Of a DNA stretch of 58,572 bases, positions 17,525-26,180 are shown piece by piece. The number at the start of each line of letters is the position of its first letter. Position 1 is the first letter of the stretch. The position numbers and the translations under genes were made by a program. The notes under the pieces were generated by a model, which saw nothing but the letters and a program-made list of their open reading frames with translations, did not search any database and had not been told where the DNA came from. This stretch comes from Rhodoligotrophos appendicifer. Lineage in GTDB: Bacteria; Pseudomonadota; Alphaproteobacteria; Rhizobiales; Im1. The DNA lies in assembly GCF_007474605.1 (NCBI RefSeq), contig NZ_VHKL01000018.1, positions 1 through 58,572 on the forward strand, read 5' to 3'.

Positions 17525-18982
17525 TCAGCCTTTCGGTTCGAGTTTGGCCGCAGTGCCGCCCGCCAGGCGGCCGGAAGTGAAGGCCCAGCCGAGATGGTGG
17601 CCATGGCCCTCCAGGAGGAGCCCGCCCTGGCCGGTCGAGCCCGCGCCATAAAGGCCGCGGATGGGCGTGCCGTCGCGGCGCAGGATCTCGAGCGTGTCGG
17701 AAACGCGCACGCCGCCATCGGTGTAGACGACGAAGGCATGGAGCGGGCCCAGGGCATGGACGGGGCCGGACGCTGCTTTCAAGGTTTCTGCCAGCGCCTG
17801 GGGCGAGGCGCCGATCCGGGCGGCCAGGGCCGCGGGCGTCTCAGCCTGGTGGCAGAGCTCGGGCCGGGTGCGGCGGTAATCGGCGAGATAGGCGTAAGCG
17901 ACGCCAGGTGCGGTCGAGACGAAATTCGGCCAGCTGTCATAGCGCCGGGCCAGAGCGTCGTCGAAGACGATGTAGGCGGTGTTGTCCGGGGTCGCGGCCA
18001 CCGCGTCGCCGGGGCTGCGGCCGGCCAGCGTCAAGGCCTCGCCGTCGCGGCCGACGAGAAGGGCGCCATTGGCGAAGAGGCTGCGCTCAGGCGCCAGGAC
18101 CGTCGTCATGAACCCCATGACGAAGGGGCGGATCACGCTGGCGGGCATGCGCTCCAGGCCCCAGCGCATGAAGCGGGTGAGGGAAGGGGCTGGCGGAATG
18201 CGCTGGTAGAGGGGCCGGCTGCGGGGCGGCTCGAAGCGCAGGACGGGGCCGAGCGCCAGGTCGCCATTGAGGATCTCGCCGCCGATCGCCTCGACCATGC
18301 GCTGGCAGTCGCCGGTGGCGGTGGGGTTGACGGCGGGGACCGGCCCCAGGGCCTCGGAGACGAGGGCTGCCTTCATCTCGGCATTGCCGCTGTAGTCGCC
18401 GCCGGCAAGGACGATACCGCGACGGGCCGACACGCGAGTGAGGGTGCCTGCGATCTCGGCCTCGATGGCGGTCGCCCGGTCGCCGTCGAAATGGATGCGG
18501 ACGGCCTTGGCGTTGACGCGGATGTCGACGCCGAGAATGCGGGCGCGGCGGGCGAGGTGATAGATATAGGCGCGGGAATTGGGCAGCACATTGTGCATGC
18601 GCGGCTTGGTGTGGGGCGGCTCCTCCATGGGGCCCAGAAACTCGACCCCCATGGCGCGCAGCCAGCGCACCGTCTCGGGCACATTGTCGACGAGGAGCCG
18701 GCGCAGACCGAGATTGTCACGATTGGCCAGGGAGCCGGCGAGCTTGCCCATGTCCTCGAAATGGCTGTCGGGATGATCGACAATGCCGCGGGCGCGCTGA
18801 TGGGCGGTGCCGGTTGCGGTGATGGAGCCCACGGACCAGCGGGTGCTGCCGCCGGGCTCCGGGTTCTTCTCCAGGAGGATCACGTTCGCGCCGGCTTCGG
18901 CTGCCCCCACCGCAGCGGCGAGGCCGGAGCCGCCGCCGCCGACCACCACCACGTCGGCCGTGATCTCGGGCACCGCCGTCAT
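17525..18982 (-). CDS. FAD-dependent oxidoreductase (3-ketosteroid-dehydrogenase/FrdA-like)
   Basis: This 485-residue flavoprotein starts with the FAD motif VVVVGGGGSGLAAAVGAAEA (11-30) and EKNPEPGGSTRWSVGS, and ends with GLYGAGSTGQGGLLLEGHGH, the layout of the FAD_binding_2 family (fumarate reductase, 3-ketosteroid-1-dehydrogenase). It would introduce or reduce a C=C bond next to a carbonyl. Its ATG overlaps the stop of the Liv ATPase gene by 4 bp and the SDR follows after 4 bp, so uptake and oxidation genes are co-transcribed. A tricarballylate or urocanate-type substrate cannot be excluded. Confidence 0.85.
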   Translation of the reverse strand: MTAVPEITADVVVVGGGGSGLAAAVGAAEAGANVILLEKNPEPGGSTRWSVGSITATGTAHQRARGIVDHPDSHFEDMGKLAGSLANRDNLGLRRLLVDNVPETVRWLRAMGVEFLGPMEEPPHTKPRMHNVLPNSRAYIYHLARRARILGVDIRVNAKAVRIHFDGDRATAIEAEIAGTLTRVSARRGIVLAGGDYSGNAEMKAALVSEALGPVPAVNPTATGDCQRMVEAIGGEILNGDLALGPVLRFEPPRSRPLYQRIPPAPSLTRFMRWGLERMPASVIRPFVMGFMTTVLAPERSLFANGALLVGRDGEALTLAGRSPGDAVAATPDNTAYIVFDDALARRYDSWPNFVSTAPGVAYAYLADYRRTRPELCHQAETPAALAARIGASPQALAETLKAASGPVHALGPLHAFVVYTDGGVRVSDTLEILRRDGTPIRGLYGAGSTGQGGLLLEGHGHHLGWAFTSGRLAGGTAAKLEPKG

Positions 18983-19677
18983 ACCGCCAGATGCGCCATG
19001 ACCTGGGCCTCGTCGGCCTTGGCCTGTTCGACCGTGCCGCTATAGACGATGGCGCCGCGGTTCATGACATAGACGTCGTCGGCCACATTATGGGCGAAAT
19101 GCATGTCCTGGGCCGCCAGCAGCATGGTCAGGCCCTCCTGCTTGAGGCGGATGATCGCCTGCTCGAGGGTGCGGACCATGAGCGGCGACAGGCCCTCGGT
19201 GGGCTCGTCGAGCAGGAGCAGGCTGGGACAGCCCATGAGGGTGCGGGCGATGGTGAGCATCTGCTGCTGGCCGCCGCTGAGAAATCCGCCCTGGCGCTCG
19301 CGGAACTCCTGCAAAGCGGGGAAGACCTCGAAGGATTTGTCGAGGGACCAGGCGATGCCGTTGGGGTTCCTGCGCTCGGCGATGAGCAGGTTCTCCTCCA
19401 CCGTGAGGTCGGGGAAGATGCGGCGCTCCTCGGGGACGTAGCCGAGGCCGAGGCGTGCGATCTTGAAGGGGGGCAGGCGGTTCAGGGGCTTGCCCTCGAA
19501 GGTCACCGTGCCGGCGGCGGGCGGGGTCAGGCCCATGATGGTGCGCAGGCAGGTGGTCTTGCCGACGCCGTTGCGGCCGATGATGCAGGCGGAGCGGCCC
19601 TTGGCGAGGCTCAGGGAGACGCCGAAGAGGATCTGCGAGACGTCGTAGAAGGTGGCGAGGTCGCGGCATTCAAGCAT
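18979..19677 (-). CDS. Liv-type ABC transporter ATPase (LivF-like)
   Basis: This is a 232-residue cytoplasmic ATPase subunit with Walker A GRNGVGKTT (about 36-44), signature FLSGGQQQML, Walker B LLLLDEPTEG and a late His in the D/H-loop region. The LivF subgroup shows in MLECRDLATFYDVSQILFGV. ATG 19677 overlaps the LivG-like gene by 8 bp. It is part of a complete five-component importer with the binding protein at 22556. Confidence 0.92.
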   Translation of the reverse strand: MLECRDLATFYDVSQILFGVSLSLAKGRSACIIGRNGVGKTTCLRTIMGLTPPAAGTVTFEGKPLNRLPPFKIARLGLGYVPEERRIFPDLTVEENLLIAERRNPNGIAWSLDKSFEVFPALQEFRERQGGFLSGGQQQMLTIARTLMGCPSLLLLDEPTEGLSPLMVRTLEQAIIRLKQEGLTMLLAAQDMHFAHNVADDVYVMNRGAIVYSGTVEQAKADEAQVMAHLAV

Positions 19678-20422
19678 GTCCGGACTCTCCCAGATAGACT
19701 TCCTGGACGCGGGGGTTGGCGCGGACATCGGCGGGGGCGCCATCGGCGATCTTCGTGCCCTGATGCATGACGGCGATGCGGTGGGCCAAGGCGAAGACCA
19801 TGTCGATGTCGTGCTCGGTGAAGAGGAGGCTGACGCCGTCGCGGGCGTTCAGATCCTTGATGACGTCGATCACCAGGGACCGCTCGGCACCGCTCATGCC
19901 GGCGGTGGGCTCATCCAGCAGGACGACGGAAGGGTTGCCGGCCAAGGCGATCGCAAATTCGAGGCGCTTGCGGTCGCCGGCGGCGAGCTCGCCGGCGTAG
20001 CGGTGGCCGCGATCGCCCATGCGCACCTGATCGAGCAGGCGCGCGATCTCGGTGTCCAGCATGCGGCTGGCCGGGCGCAGGAAATCGCGGCACAGGCCGC
20101 GGCGGGCGAGAAGGGCGATGCGCACATTCTCGATGGCGGTGAGACGCGGGAAGATCGAGGTGATCTGGAAGGAGCGGGCGATGCCCAGATGCACGAGGCT
20201 GTGGGGCCGGAAACCGACGATGCTGGCGCCGTTGTAGCGGACGTCGCCTTCATTGGGCTGGAGCGCGCCGGAGGCCATGTTGAGGAGAGTGCTCTTGCCG
20301 GCGCCGTTGGGACCGATGAGGGCGAGGATCTCGCCCTTGGACAGAGCCAGGGTCATGTCGGAGACGGCCTTGAAGCCGCCGAAGGTCTTGGTGACCCGGT
20401 CGAGCTCGAGGACTGCGGTCAT
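19670..20422 (-). CDS. Liv-type ABC transporter ATPase (LivG-like)
   Basis: The 250-residue ATPase has Walker A GPNGAGKST (about 38-46) and Walker B VVLLDEPTAGMS. The signature loop reads LAAGDRKRLE rather than the usual LSxGxxR; this Gly-Asp form occurs in LivG proteins. It overlaps both neighbours (8 bp downstream, 4 bp upstream) and pairs with the LivF-like subunit to power the importer. Confidence 0.92.
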   Translation of the reverse strand: MTAVLELDRVTKTFGGFKAVSDMTLALSKGEILALIGPNGAGKSTLLNMASGALQPNEGDVRYNGASIVGFRPHSLVHLGIARSFQITSIFPRLTAIENVRIALLARRGLCRDFLRPASRMLDTEIARLLDQVRMGDRGHRYAGELAAGDRKRLEFAIALAGNPSVVLLDEPTAGMSGAERSLVIDVIKDLNARDGVSLLFTEHDIDMVFALAHRIAVMHQGTKIADGAPADVRANPRVQEVYLGESGHA

Positions 20423-21414
20423 GACGAGGTCCCCGCGGCAGGCTTGGCGGTGGGCTCGACGGCAGGGGGTTCGGACGCGGCAGGCGGCTGGCGCTTGCGG
20501 CTGCGACCGAAGAGGGTGCCGACGATGCCCTCAGGCAGGAACAGGACAAGCAGCAGGACGACGACGCCGAAGACCATGAGCGGGTATTCGGTATAGCTCG
20601 CCACGAAGAAGTTGAGGATCGTGAACAGGGCAGCACCGACGGCGGGGCCGAAGAAGGTGTGCATGCCGCCGGCCAGGGTCATGAGCACGGGTTCCGCCGA
20701 TTGCGGCCAGAACAGCAGCGAGGGGAAGGCCATCTGGTGGAAGGAGGCCTGCAGCGCCCCGGCGACGCCGGTCAGAGCGCCGGAGATCGTGAAGGCTGCC
20801 AGCTGATAGAGGCGGATGTTCAGGCCGATGAAGCTCGCGCGCTGCGGGTTTTCGCGGATGGCGGAAAGGGCGGCCCCAAAGGGCGAGCCGACGATCAGGC
20901 GGATCAGGATGATGCAGCCGGTCACGATGACGAGCGCCATGTAGTAGAAATTCGTCGTGTTGAAGAGATAGTCGGGCGGCATGACGGGCGCGCCATTGTC
21001 ACCGCCGGTGAAGGAATACCAGCCGGCGACGATGGCGAAGATCAGCTGCGAGAAGGCGAGCGTGAGCATGGCGAAATACATGCCCGAGACGCGAACGGTG
21101 AAGAAGCCGATGGCCAGGGCGAAGAGGCCAGCCACCAGGGGGGCCACGAGAATGCCGATCTCGATGGGCCAGCCCAGATGCATCTGGACCAGGGCGACCG
21201 TATAGGCGCCGAGACCGTAGAAGGCGGCATGGCCGAAGGAGAGCAGCCCCGTCTGGCCGAGGACGAGATTGTAGCTCATGGCGAAGAGGGCGGCGATGAG
21301 CACGTCGACGGTGAGGAAGAGATTGCTCTCGTCGATGAGGAAGGGCAGGACGGCCAGGACGATCAGCAGGAGGGTGTAGAAGACCGGGCCGCCGCGGGTG
21401 GTGAGGCTCTGCAT
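20419..21414 (-). CDS. Liv-type ABC transporter permease (LivM-like)
   Basis: This 331-residue permease has about 9-10 helices and the LivM marks LGQTGLLSFGHAAFYGLGAY (about 52-71) and an EAA-like loop SAIRENPQRASFIGLN. The C-terminal 30 residues (SRKRQPPAASEPPAVEPTAK) form a Pro/Ala-rich cytoplasmic tail. ATG 21414 shares one base with the LivH-like stop, and the next gene overlaps by 4 bp. Confidence 0.92.
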   Translation of the reverse strand: MQSLTTRGGPVFYTLLLIVLAVLPFLIDESNLFLTVDVLIAALFAMSYNLVLGQTGLLSFGHAAFYGLGAYTVALVQMHLGWPIEIGILVAPLVAGLFALAIGFFTVRVSGMYFAMLTLAFSQLIFAIVAGWYSFTGGDNGAPVMPPDYLFNTTNFYYMALVIVTGCIILIRLIVGSPFGAALSAIRENPQRASFIGLNIRLYQLAAFTISGALTGVAGALQASFHQMAFPSLLFWPQSAEPVLMTLAGGMHTFFGPAVGAALFTILNFFVASYTEYPLMVFGVVVLLLVLFLPEGIVGTLFGRSRKRQPPAASEPPAVEPTAKPAAGTSS

Positions 21415-22289
21415 CAGACGCGCCTCCCGAGCAGGCCTTGCGGCCGCAGCAGAAGCACGGCGCAAAGCGCGATGAAGATGAAGGCGATGGCCAGGCGCGG
21501 GGCGACCATGATGCCGAGAGCCTGGACGATGCCGATGATGAGGGCGGCCAAGAAGGCGCCCGGGATCGAGCCGCTGCCGCCGATGATAACGACGGCGAAG
21601 CTCTCGATGATGATCGAATCGCCAATGCCCAGCGATACCGAGCCGATGGGCGCGGCGAGCGCACCGCCGAGACCCGCCAGGGCAGCGCCGAGGCCGAAGA
21701 CGAGCGTATAGAGCTTCGGCACGTTGATGCCGAGAGCGCCGACCATCTCGGGGTCGACCACCGCGGCACTCAAGGTGCGGCCGAAGCGGGTGCGCTCGAT
21801 CATCAGGCTCAGGAGAATGGCGATGACCACGCCCATGGCGATGACGAGCAGATAGTAAGTCGGGAAGGGGCGTCCGAGGATGTCGATGCTGCCGCTCAGG
21901 AAGGGTGGGTAGCCGATGGAGCGATAGGCGCCACCCCAGAACATCTTGATGCCGTCGGCGATGATCAGGGTCATCGCGAAGGTCATGATCAGCTGGTAGA
22001 GGTGCTCACGGTCGGCGATGCGGCGCAGCAGGAGATATTCGAAGGCGAGGCCAAAGGCACCGATCAGCAAGGGACCGACGATCAGGGAGGCGACGAAGCC
22101 GAGATTCGAGGCGCCGACATAGTTGGTGACCGCGAAAGCCAGGAAGGCTGCGAGCATATAGAAGGAGCCATGGGCGAAATTGGCGATCCGGAGCACCCCG
22201 AAGATGAGGGTCAGACCGGAGGCGACGACAAAGAGGATCATGCCGCGGCTGATCCCGCTCAGGAGCTGGATGATGATGTCAGTCCACAT
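21414..22289 (-). CDS. Liv-type ABC transporter permease (LivH-like)
   Basis: This 291-residue permease has about 8 helices. LivH marks are GMILFVVASGLTLIFGVLRI near the N terminus and an EAA-type loop RFGRTLSAAVVDPEMVGALG (about 168-187). AGGGA precedes ATG 22289. It heads the tightly overlapping permease-ATPase-flavoprotein-SDR run; the binding-protein gene upstream is separated by 266 bp of repeats. Confidence 0.92.
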   Translation of the reverse strand: MWTDIIIQLLSGISRGMILFVVASGLTLIFGVLRIANFAHGSFYMLAAFLAFAVTNYVGASNLGFVASLIVGPLLIGAFGLAFEYLLLRRIADREHLYQLIMTFAMTLIIADGIKMFWGGAYRSIGYPPFLSGSIDILGRPFPTYYLLVIAMGVVIAILLSLMIERTRFGRTLSAAVVDPEMVGALGINVPKLYTLVFGLGAALAGLGGALAAPIGSVSLGIGDSIIIESFAVVIIGGSGSIPGAFLAALIIGIVQALGIMVAPRLAIAFIFIALCAVLLLRPQGLLGRRV

Positions 22290-22308
22290 GCGATCCCTGG
22301 TCGACGCG

Positions 22309-22520
22309 ATCCTTCGAGACGCGGCCTCGCGGCCGCTCCTCAGGATGAGGTTAGTAATGCGGCCCGAAGGCCGCTCCTCAGGATGAGGATAGTGATGCGG
22401 CCTCGCGGCCGCTCACTGTGACGTTCCCGGGCGGGCCCGGGTTCCCAGGGGCCAAGGGCTTCGCGCTTCCCTTGTGGTCCTGGATCCTCGGGTCAAGCCC
22501 GAGGATGACGAAGAAGAGGG
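22309..22520. repeat. Repeats between binding-protein and permease genes
   Basis: A full CCTTCGAGACG...CTCAGGATGAGG copy (22310-22349) is followed by two right-arm copies (about 22361-22388 and 22398-22412) and a GGGTCAAGCCCGAGGATGACGAAGAAG run, part of which is repeated directly up to about 22540. Copies here may form the 3' hairpin of the binding-protein transcript and uncouple its level from the permease genes. Confidence 0.75.
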
Positions 22521-22555
22521 CCCGAGGATGACGAAGAAGGGACCTGACGGAGTTC

Positions 22556-23788
22556 TCAGCCGCCCTTGCGCTGGGCCAGGATCTCCTCAGGGGTCGGCAT
22601 CACGGTTTCGGCCGGGATACGCTTGATGTCCACGAGGCCCTTGAAGGGAAGGCCTTCGACCTTACCCGTCGTTCCCAGGAAAGAGGGAACGTTGCCCTGA
22701 TGGTCGACTTCGCGGAAGACAACCTCGCCCTGCAAGCCATCAAATTTCAGCTTCTGAATGGCTGCAGACACCGCATCGGAGTCACCAACATTGGTGTCCT
22801 TGATGCCTTGCGCGAGGATCATCATGCCGTCATAGCCCATGACCGCCCAATCGGAGGGGTAATGGCCGAACTTGTCGGTGAACTTCTTGATGAAGGCATC
22901 CATCTTCTCACTCTTGGTGCCGAAGGCGGGGGCGTACATCTGGCCGATCACGCCATCGGGCATGTCGTCACCCAAGGCGACAAGATCGTCGGTGAAGAGA
23001 AGGGTGGCGAACTTGGTCTTCTCAAAGAGACCATAAGGCTTGGCCTGCTTGATGAAGGCGATGAGGTCGGCGCCCCAGAGATAAGAGAAGATGATGTCCG
23101 GCTGGGCCGACATCAGCTGGGTGATGTAAGGCGTGAAATCCGGCTCGCCGAGCTTGGGCCATTGCTCGCTGATGATCTTGGCCTTCGGGTTCACCTTCTC
23201 CAGCCAAGCGCCGAAATATTTCACGGCCTGGTGGGAGGCTTCGTAGTCACCGCCGATGAAGGCGATCTTCTCATTGTCCTGGCCGATGCCTTCGGCCATG
23301 GCGCGGGCCAGCATGGTGCCGGAGGGAACGATGGTGAAGAAATAGGGGTGGAAAAGCTCGCCGACGAGGCGGGGCGTGTTCGGGATCGTCATGACAACGA
23401 TCTTCTTATACTGCTTGGCGACGCCGGTCACCGCGACGCCGACGGAACTCGCGTCAGGGCCGATCAGATAATCGATCTTCTCGCGGACGATGAGATCGCG
23501 GGTGAGGCTGGAGCCAAGCTCCGGCTTCAGCTTCGAATCGCGCACCAGGAGCTCGAGCTTGCGGCCATTGATGCCGCCGGCCTCATTGATCTCGTCAATG
23601 GCGAGCTGAACCGAATCGACCTGAGCCCGGGCATAGGTCGCAGCAATGCCGGTGAGGTCCGTGGTGAGGCCGATCTTGATCGGCGGCTCATCGGCACTCA
23701 CGCCGGTGGTCGACAGTCCAAACAGCGTAACGGCGGCACCCATGACAGTGCCCAACATGCCGCGACGCGACACAGAATAGAAAGTCAT
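22556..23788 (-). CDS. Liv-type ABC transporter substrate-binding protein, Tat-type signal
   Basis: The 410-residue periplasmic binding protein (type I fold, Peripla_BP_6) feeds the Liv-like permeases. The signal peptide has a twin-arginine motif (SRRGML, Arg8-Arg9) and a likely cut after VSA (about 32). The mature start IKIGLTTDLTGIAATYA, the hinge GPDASSVGVAVTGVAKQYKK and FIGGDYEASHQAVKYF are typical of the family. GGAGG lies 6 bases before ATG 23788. A palindromic FadR-type box lies 80 bp upstream. Neighbours suggest a carboxylate or ketone ligand rather than a branched-chain amino acid, but this is inference. Confidence 0.92.
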   Translation of the reverse strand: MTFYSVSRRGMLGTVMGAAVTLFGLSTTGVSADEPPIKIGLTTDLTGIAATYARAQVDSVQLAIDEINEAGGINGRKLELLVRDSKLKPELGSSLTRDLIVREKIDYLIGPDASSVGVAVTGVAKQYKKIVVMTIPNTPRLVGELFHPYFFTIVPSGTMLARAMAEGIGQDNEKIAFIGGDYEASHQAVKYFGAWLEKVNPKAKIISEQWPKLGEPDFTPYITQLMSAQPDIIFSYLWGADLIAFIKQAKPYGLFEKTKFATLLFTDDLVALGDDMPDGVIGQMYAPAFGTKSEKMDAFIKKFTDKFGHYPSDWAVMGYDGMMILAQGIKDTNVGDSDAVSAAIQKLKFDGLQGEVVFREVDHQGNVPSFLGTTGKVEGLPFKGLVDIKRIPAETVMPTPEEILAQRKGG

Positions 23789-23867
23789 TCACATCCTCCC
23801 GAGTTCAACGCTCTTCGCGGCGCTTCGCCAGACAAAGGCGAGCGAACACCCTTATCTCGTTGCCGGT

Positions 23868-23878
23868 CTGTCCGACAA
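23868..23878 (-). promoter_or_regulatory. FadR/GntR-type operator upstream of the binding-protein gene
   Basis: CTGTCCGACAA here differs at one base from the perfect palindrome TTGTCCGACAA at 24148. Both fit the TNGTNNNACNA pattern of FadR-subfamily regulators (this copy has C at the first position). It lies 80-90 bp upstream of the binding-protein start, suiting promoter control by the adjacent regulator. Confidence 0.6.
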
Positions 23879-23944
23879 CAGGTCAAATCTTATCCGAATC
23901 GTTTGCGGGCGCAAGAGGGTTTCGAAGGAGGGGTGCTGCCTGTG

Positions 23945-24107
23945 ATCCCGGGTCTGCGGTCCTTCGAGGCGCAGCCTTTGGCTGCTCCTCAGGATGAGGG
24001 GGTTTCCCCTGCCGGACGGGGTCCCGGGTCTGCGCAGCACCACTAACGTGCTGCAGCGCGCCCGGGATGTCCTCCGAGACGGCCCTACAGGCCTCCTCAG
24101 GATGAGG
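23945..24107. repeat. Intergenic repeats between the divergent liv and fadR-like genes
   Basis: The 412-bp gap 23789-24200 holds two operator-like boxes (23868 and 24148) and repeats: CCTTCGAGGCG...CTCAGGATGAGG (about 23960-24000), GTCCCGGGTCTGCGC...GCGCCCGGGATG (about 24020-24068) and a second CCGAGACGGCC...CTCAGGATGAGG (about 24071-24107). No gene was seen in it. Confidence 0.75.
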
Positions 24108-24147
24108 GCTGTCCATGCCATGCCTCGAAAAGGGGAGCGTTGACCGT

Positions 24148-24158
24148 TTGTCCGACAA
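24148..24158 (+). promoter_or_regulatory. FadR/GntR-type operator upstream of the regulator
   Basis: TTGTCCGACAA is a perfect 11-bp palindrome fitting TNGTNNNACNA, located 43 bp before the regulator start at 24201, which suggests autoregulation. Confidence 0.65.
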
Positions 24159-24200
24159 GGCTATAGTCCATGCGCAGTGCCGCAGACTTTGGAGTGCCGG

Positions 24201-24962
24201 ATGGCCGATCCCATGTTCGACAAGCTCACCGTCAACCCGGCCTATCGGGTGGTGGCGGAGGCGATCGAACGCAACATCCTGATGGGACGGCTCAAAACCG
24301 GGGACCGGCTGCCCTCCGAAATGGAGCTGGCCAAACAGTTCGGCGTGCATCGCTCCACCGTCAGGGAGGGGATCCGCCTGCTGGAGCAGAGCGGGCTGGT
24401 GTCGCGATTCGGGCGGACGACGCTGGAGGTGACGCTGCCGCATTTCCAGGACCTCGCCAGCCGGGCCTCGCGGGCGCTGTCCATGCACAAGGTGAGCTTC
24501 CAGGAATTATGGGAAGCCTCCATGCTCACCGAGCCGGCTGCGGCGGAGATGGCCGTCGACAACGTGACCGAGGACGAATTCGCGCGGCTGAACGAGAATG
24601 TGCGCGCGATGGCGGACAGCGCTCCGGATACGGACGAATTCGTGCGGCTGGATACGGAGTTCCACGACCTGCTGGCCATGGCGGCCGGCAACAAGGTCAT
24701 CGCCATGATGCGCGAGCCCGTCAGCCTGCTGTTCCTGCCGGCCGGGCGGATCATCCTGCCGCGGCTCAAGACCTATGACCGGGTGGTCAAGGCACATGAG
24801 GAAATCCTGGCGGCGATCGGGGCGCGGGACAAGGCCCGGGTGCGGGAGTGGATGCATCGCCACATGAGCGACTTCAGACGCGCCTATGTGCGCACCGGGC
24901 TCGACCTCGACCAACCCATGCAGATGCCGGAAAGCGCGCTGACGCCGCAGAGACCGGAGTAA
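24201..24962 (+). CDS. FadR-subfamily (GntR/FCD) transcriptional regulator
   Basis: This 253-residue regulator has an N-terminal GntR winged helix (RLPSEMELAKQFGVHRSTVR, about 41-60, then EGIRLLEQSGLVSRFGRTT) and a C-terminal all-helical FCD ligand domain (about 90-230) with DTEFHDLLA and the HEEILAAIGARD helix that carry metal-binding residues. ATG 24201 has GGAG 5 bases upstream and fits better than GTG 24177. It is divergent from the Liv binding-protein gene and directly upstream of the CoA racemase-like gene. It probably responds to a carboxylate or CoA intermediate of the same pathway. Confidence 0.9.
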   Translation: MADPMFDKLTVNPAYRVVAEAIERNILMGRLKTGDRLPSEMELAKQFGVHRSTVREGIRLLEQSGLVSRFGRTTLEVTLPHFQDLASRASRALSMHKVSFQELWEASMLTEPAAAEMAVDNVTEDEFARLNENVRAMADSAPDTDEFVRLDTEFHDLLAMAAGNKVIAMMREPVSLLFLPAGRIILPRLKTYDRVVKAHEEILAAIGARDKARVREWMHRHMSDFRRAYVRTGLDLDQPMQMPESALTPQRPE

Positions 24963-25001
24963 CGAAACGGCCAAGGCCTAAGCCGTCGAGGGGGCAAGCG
25001 A

Positions 25002-26153
25002 GTGGGACCACTTTCCGGATATAAAATCATCGAAATGGCCGGCATCGGGCCGGCACCCTTCTGCGGCATGCTGCTGGCGGATATGGGCGCGGAGGTCATT
25101 CGCCTCGACCGGGCGGAGAGCGCCGATCTGGGGCTGGATCTCGGACCTGATCCGCGCTTCGGCGTGCTGGGCCGGGGCAAATCGTCCATCGCCCTCAATC
25201 TGAAGACGGATCAGGGGCGGGCGCTGGCGCTGGAGCTCATCGCGCAGGCGGATGCGCTCATCGAAGGCTTCCGCCCCGGGGCCATGGAGCGGCTAGGGCT
25301 GGGGCCCGACGCCTGCTGGGCCGTCAATGAGCGGCTGGTCTTCGGCCGGGTGACGGGATGGGGCCAGGACGGCCCCCTGGCGCTGCGGGCGGGGCATGAT
25401 CTCAACTATATCGCGCTCTCGGGGGTGCTGCATGCCATCGGTCCCACCGAGGGGGCGCCGGTGGCGCCGCTCAACCTCGTCGGGGATTACGGCGGCGGCG
25501 CCATGCTGCTCGCCGTGGGCGTGCTGGCCGCCCTGCTGGAGGCGAAATCCTCCGGCAAGGGGCAAGTGGTGGATGCCGCCATGATCGAGGGCTCAGCCCT
25601 CCTGATGGCCCCCGTCCACGGGATGCTGGCGCGGGGGCTCTGGCAGGAGGCGCGCGGGCGCAACATCCTCGATGGCGGCGCACCGTGGTACCGGCCCTAT
25701 CAGACGAAATGCGGCAACTACATCTCCATCGGCGCCATCGAAGGGCGGTTCTATGCGGAGCTGTTGCAGCGGCTGGGACTGGAAGACGAAACGCTGCCGG
25801 CGCGCGAGGACATAGCGGGACATGCCACGCTGGAGCAGCGCTTCGCGGAGGTGATCGCAGGCAAGACGCGGGAGGAATGGTGCGCGATCTTCGAGGGAAG
25901 CGATGCCTGCTTTGCGCCGGTCTTATCCATGTCGGAGGCCTATGTGCATCCGCATAATGCGGCGCGGGGGGTCTTCGTCGAACAGCAAGGCGTGCCGCAG
26001 CCGGCGCCGGCGCCGCGGTTCAGCCGGACGGCGAGCGCCATCGGCGGACCACCGCCGGCGGATGGCGCCCAGGGGGAAGAGGTGCTGCGCCGGCTCGGGC
26101 GGTCGGATGCGGAGATCCGGGCGCTGGTCGAGGCGGGCGTGGTGAAGGGCTAA
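25002..26153 (+). CDS. CaiB/BaiF family protein, alpha-methylacyl-CoA racemase-like
   Basis: The 383-residue family III CoA enzyme starts at GTG 25002. The sequence follows alpha-methylacyl-CoA racemase (AMACR/Mcr): GIGPAPFCGMLLADMGAEVI (14-33), His132 in GHDLNY and Asp162 in LVGDYGGG, the two catalytic bases of AMACR. Such enzymes epimerise 2-methyl-branched acyl-CoAs from isoprenoid and sterol side chains so that beta-oxidation can proceed. It lies 39 bp after the regulator gene and is probably co-transcribed. The AMACR assignment supports an isoprenoid- or steroid-type substrate for this block. Confidence 0.9.
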   Translation: MGPLSGYKIIEMAGIGPAPFCGMLLADMGAEVIRLDRAESADLGLDLGPDPRFGVLGRGKSSIALNLKTDQGRALALELIAQADALIEGFRPGAMERLGLGPDACWAVNERLVFGRVTGWGQDGPLALRAGHDLNYIALSGVLHAIGPTEGAPVAPLNLVGDYGGGAMLLAVGVLAALLEAKSSGKGQVVDAAMIEGSALLMAPVHGMLARGLWQEARGRNILDGGAPWYRPYQTKCGNYISIGAIEGRFYAELLQRLGLEDETLPAREDIAGHATLEQRFAEVIAGKTREEWCAIFEGSDACFAPVLSMSEAYVHPHNAARGVFVEQQGVPQPAPAPRFSRTASAIGGPPPADGAQGEEVLRRLGRSDAEIRALVEAGVVKG

Positions 26154-26180
26154 GCCCGGGCCTTCGTCGCGGCCCCGGCG

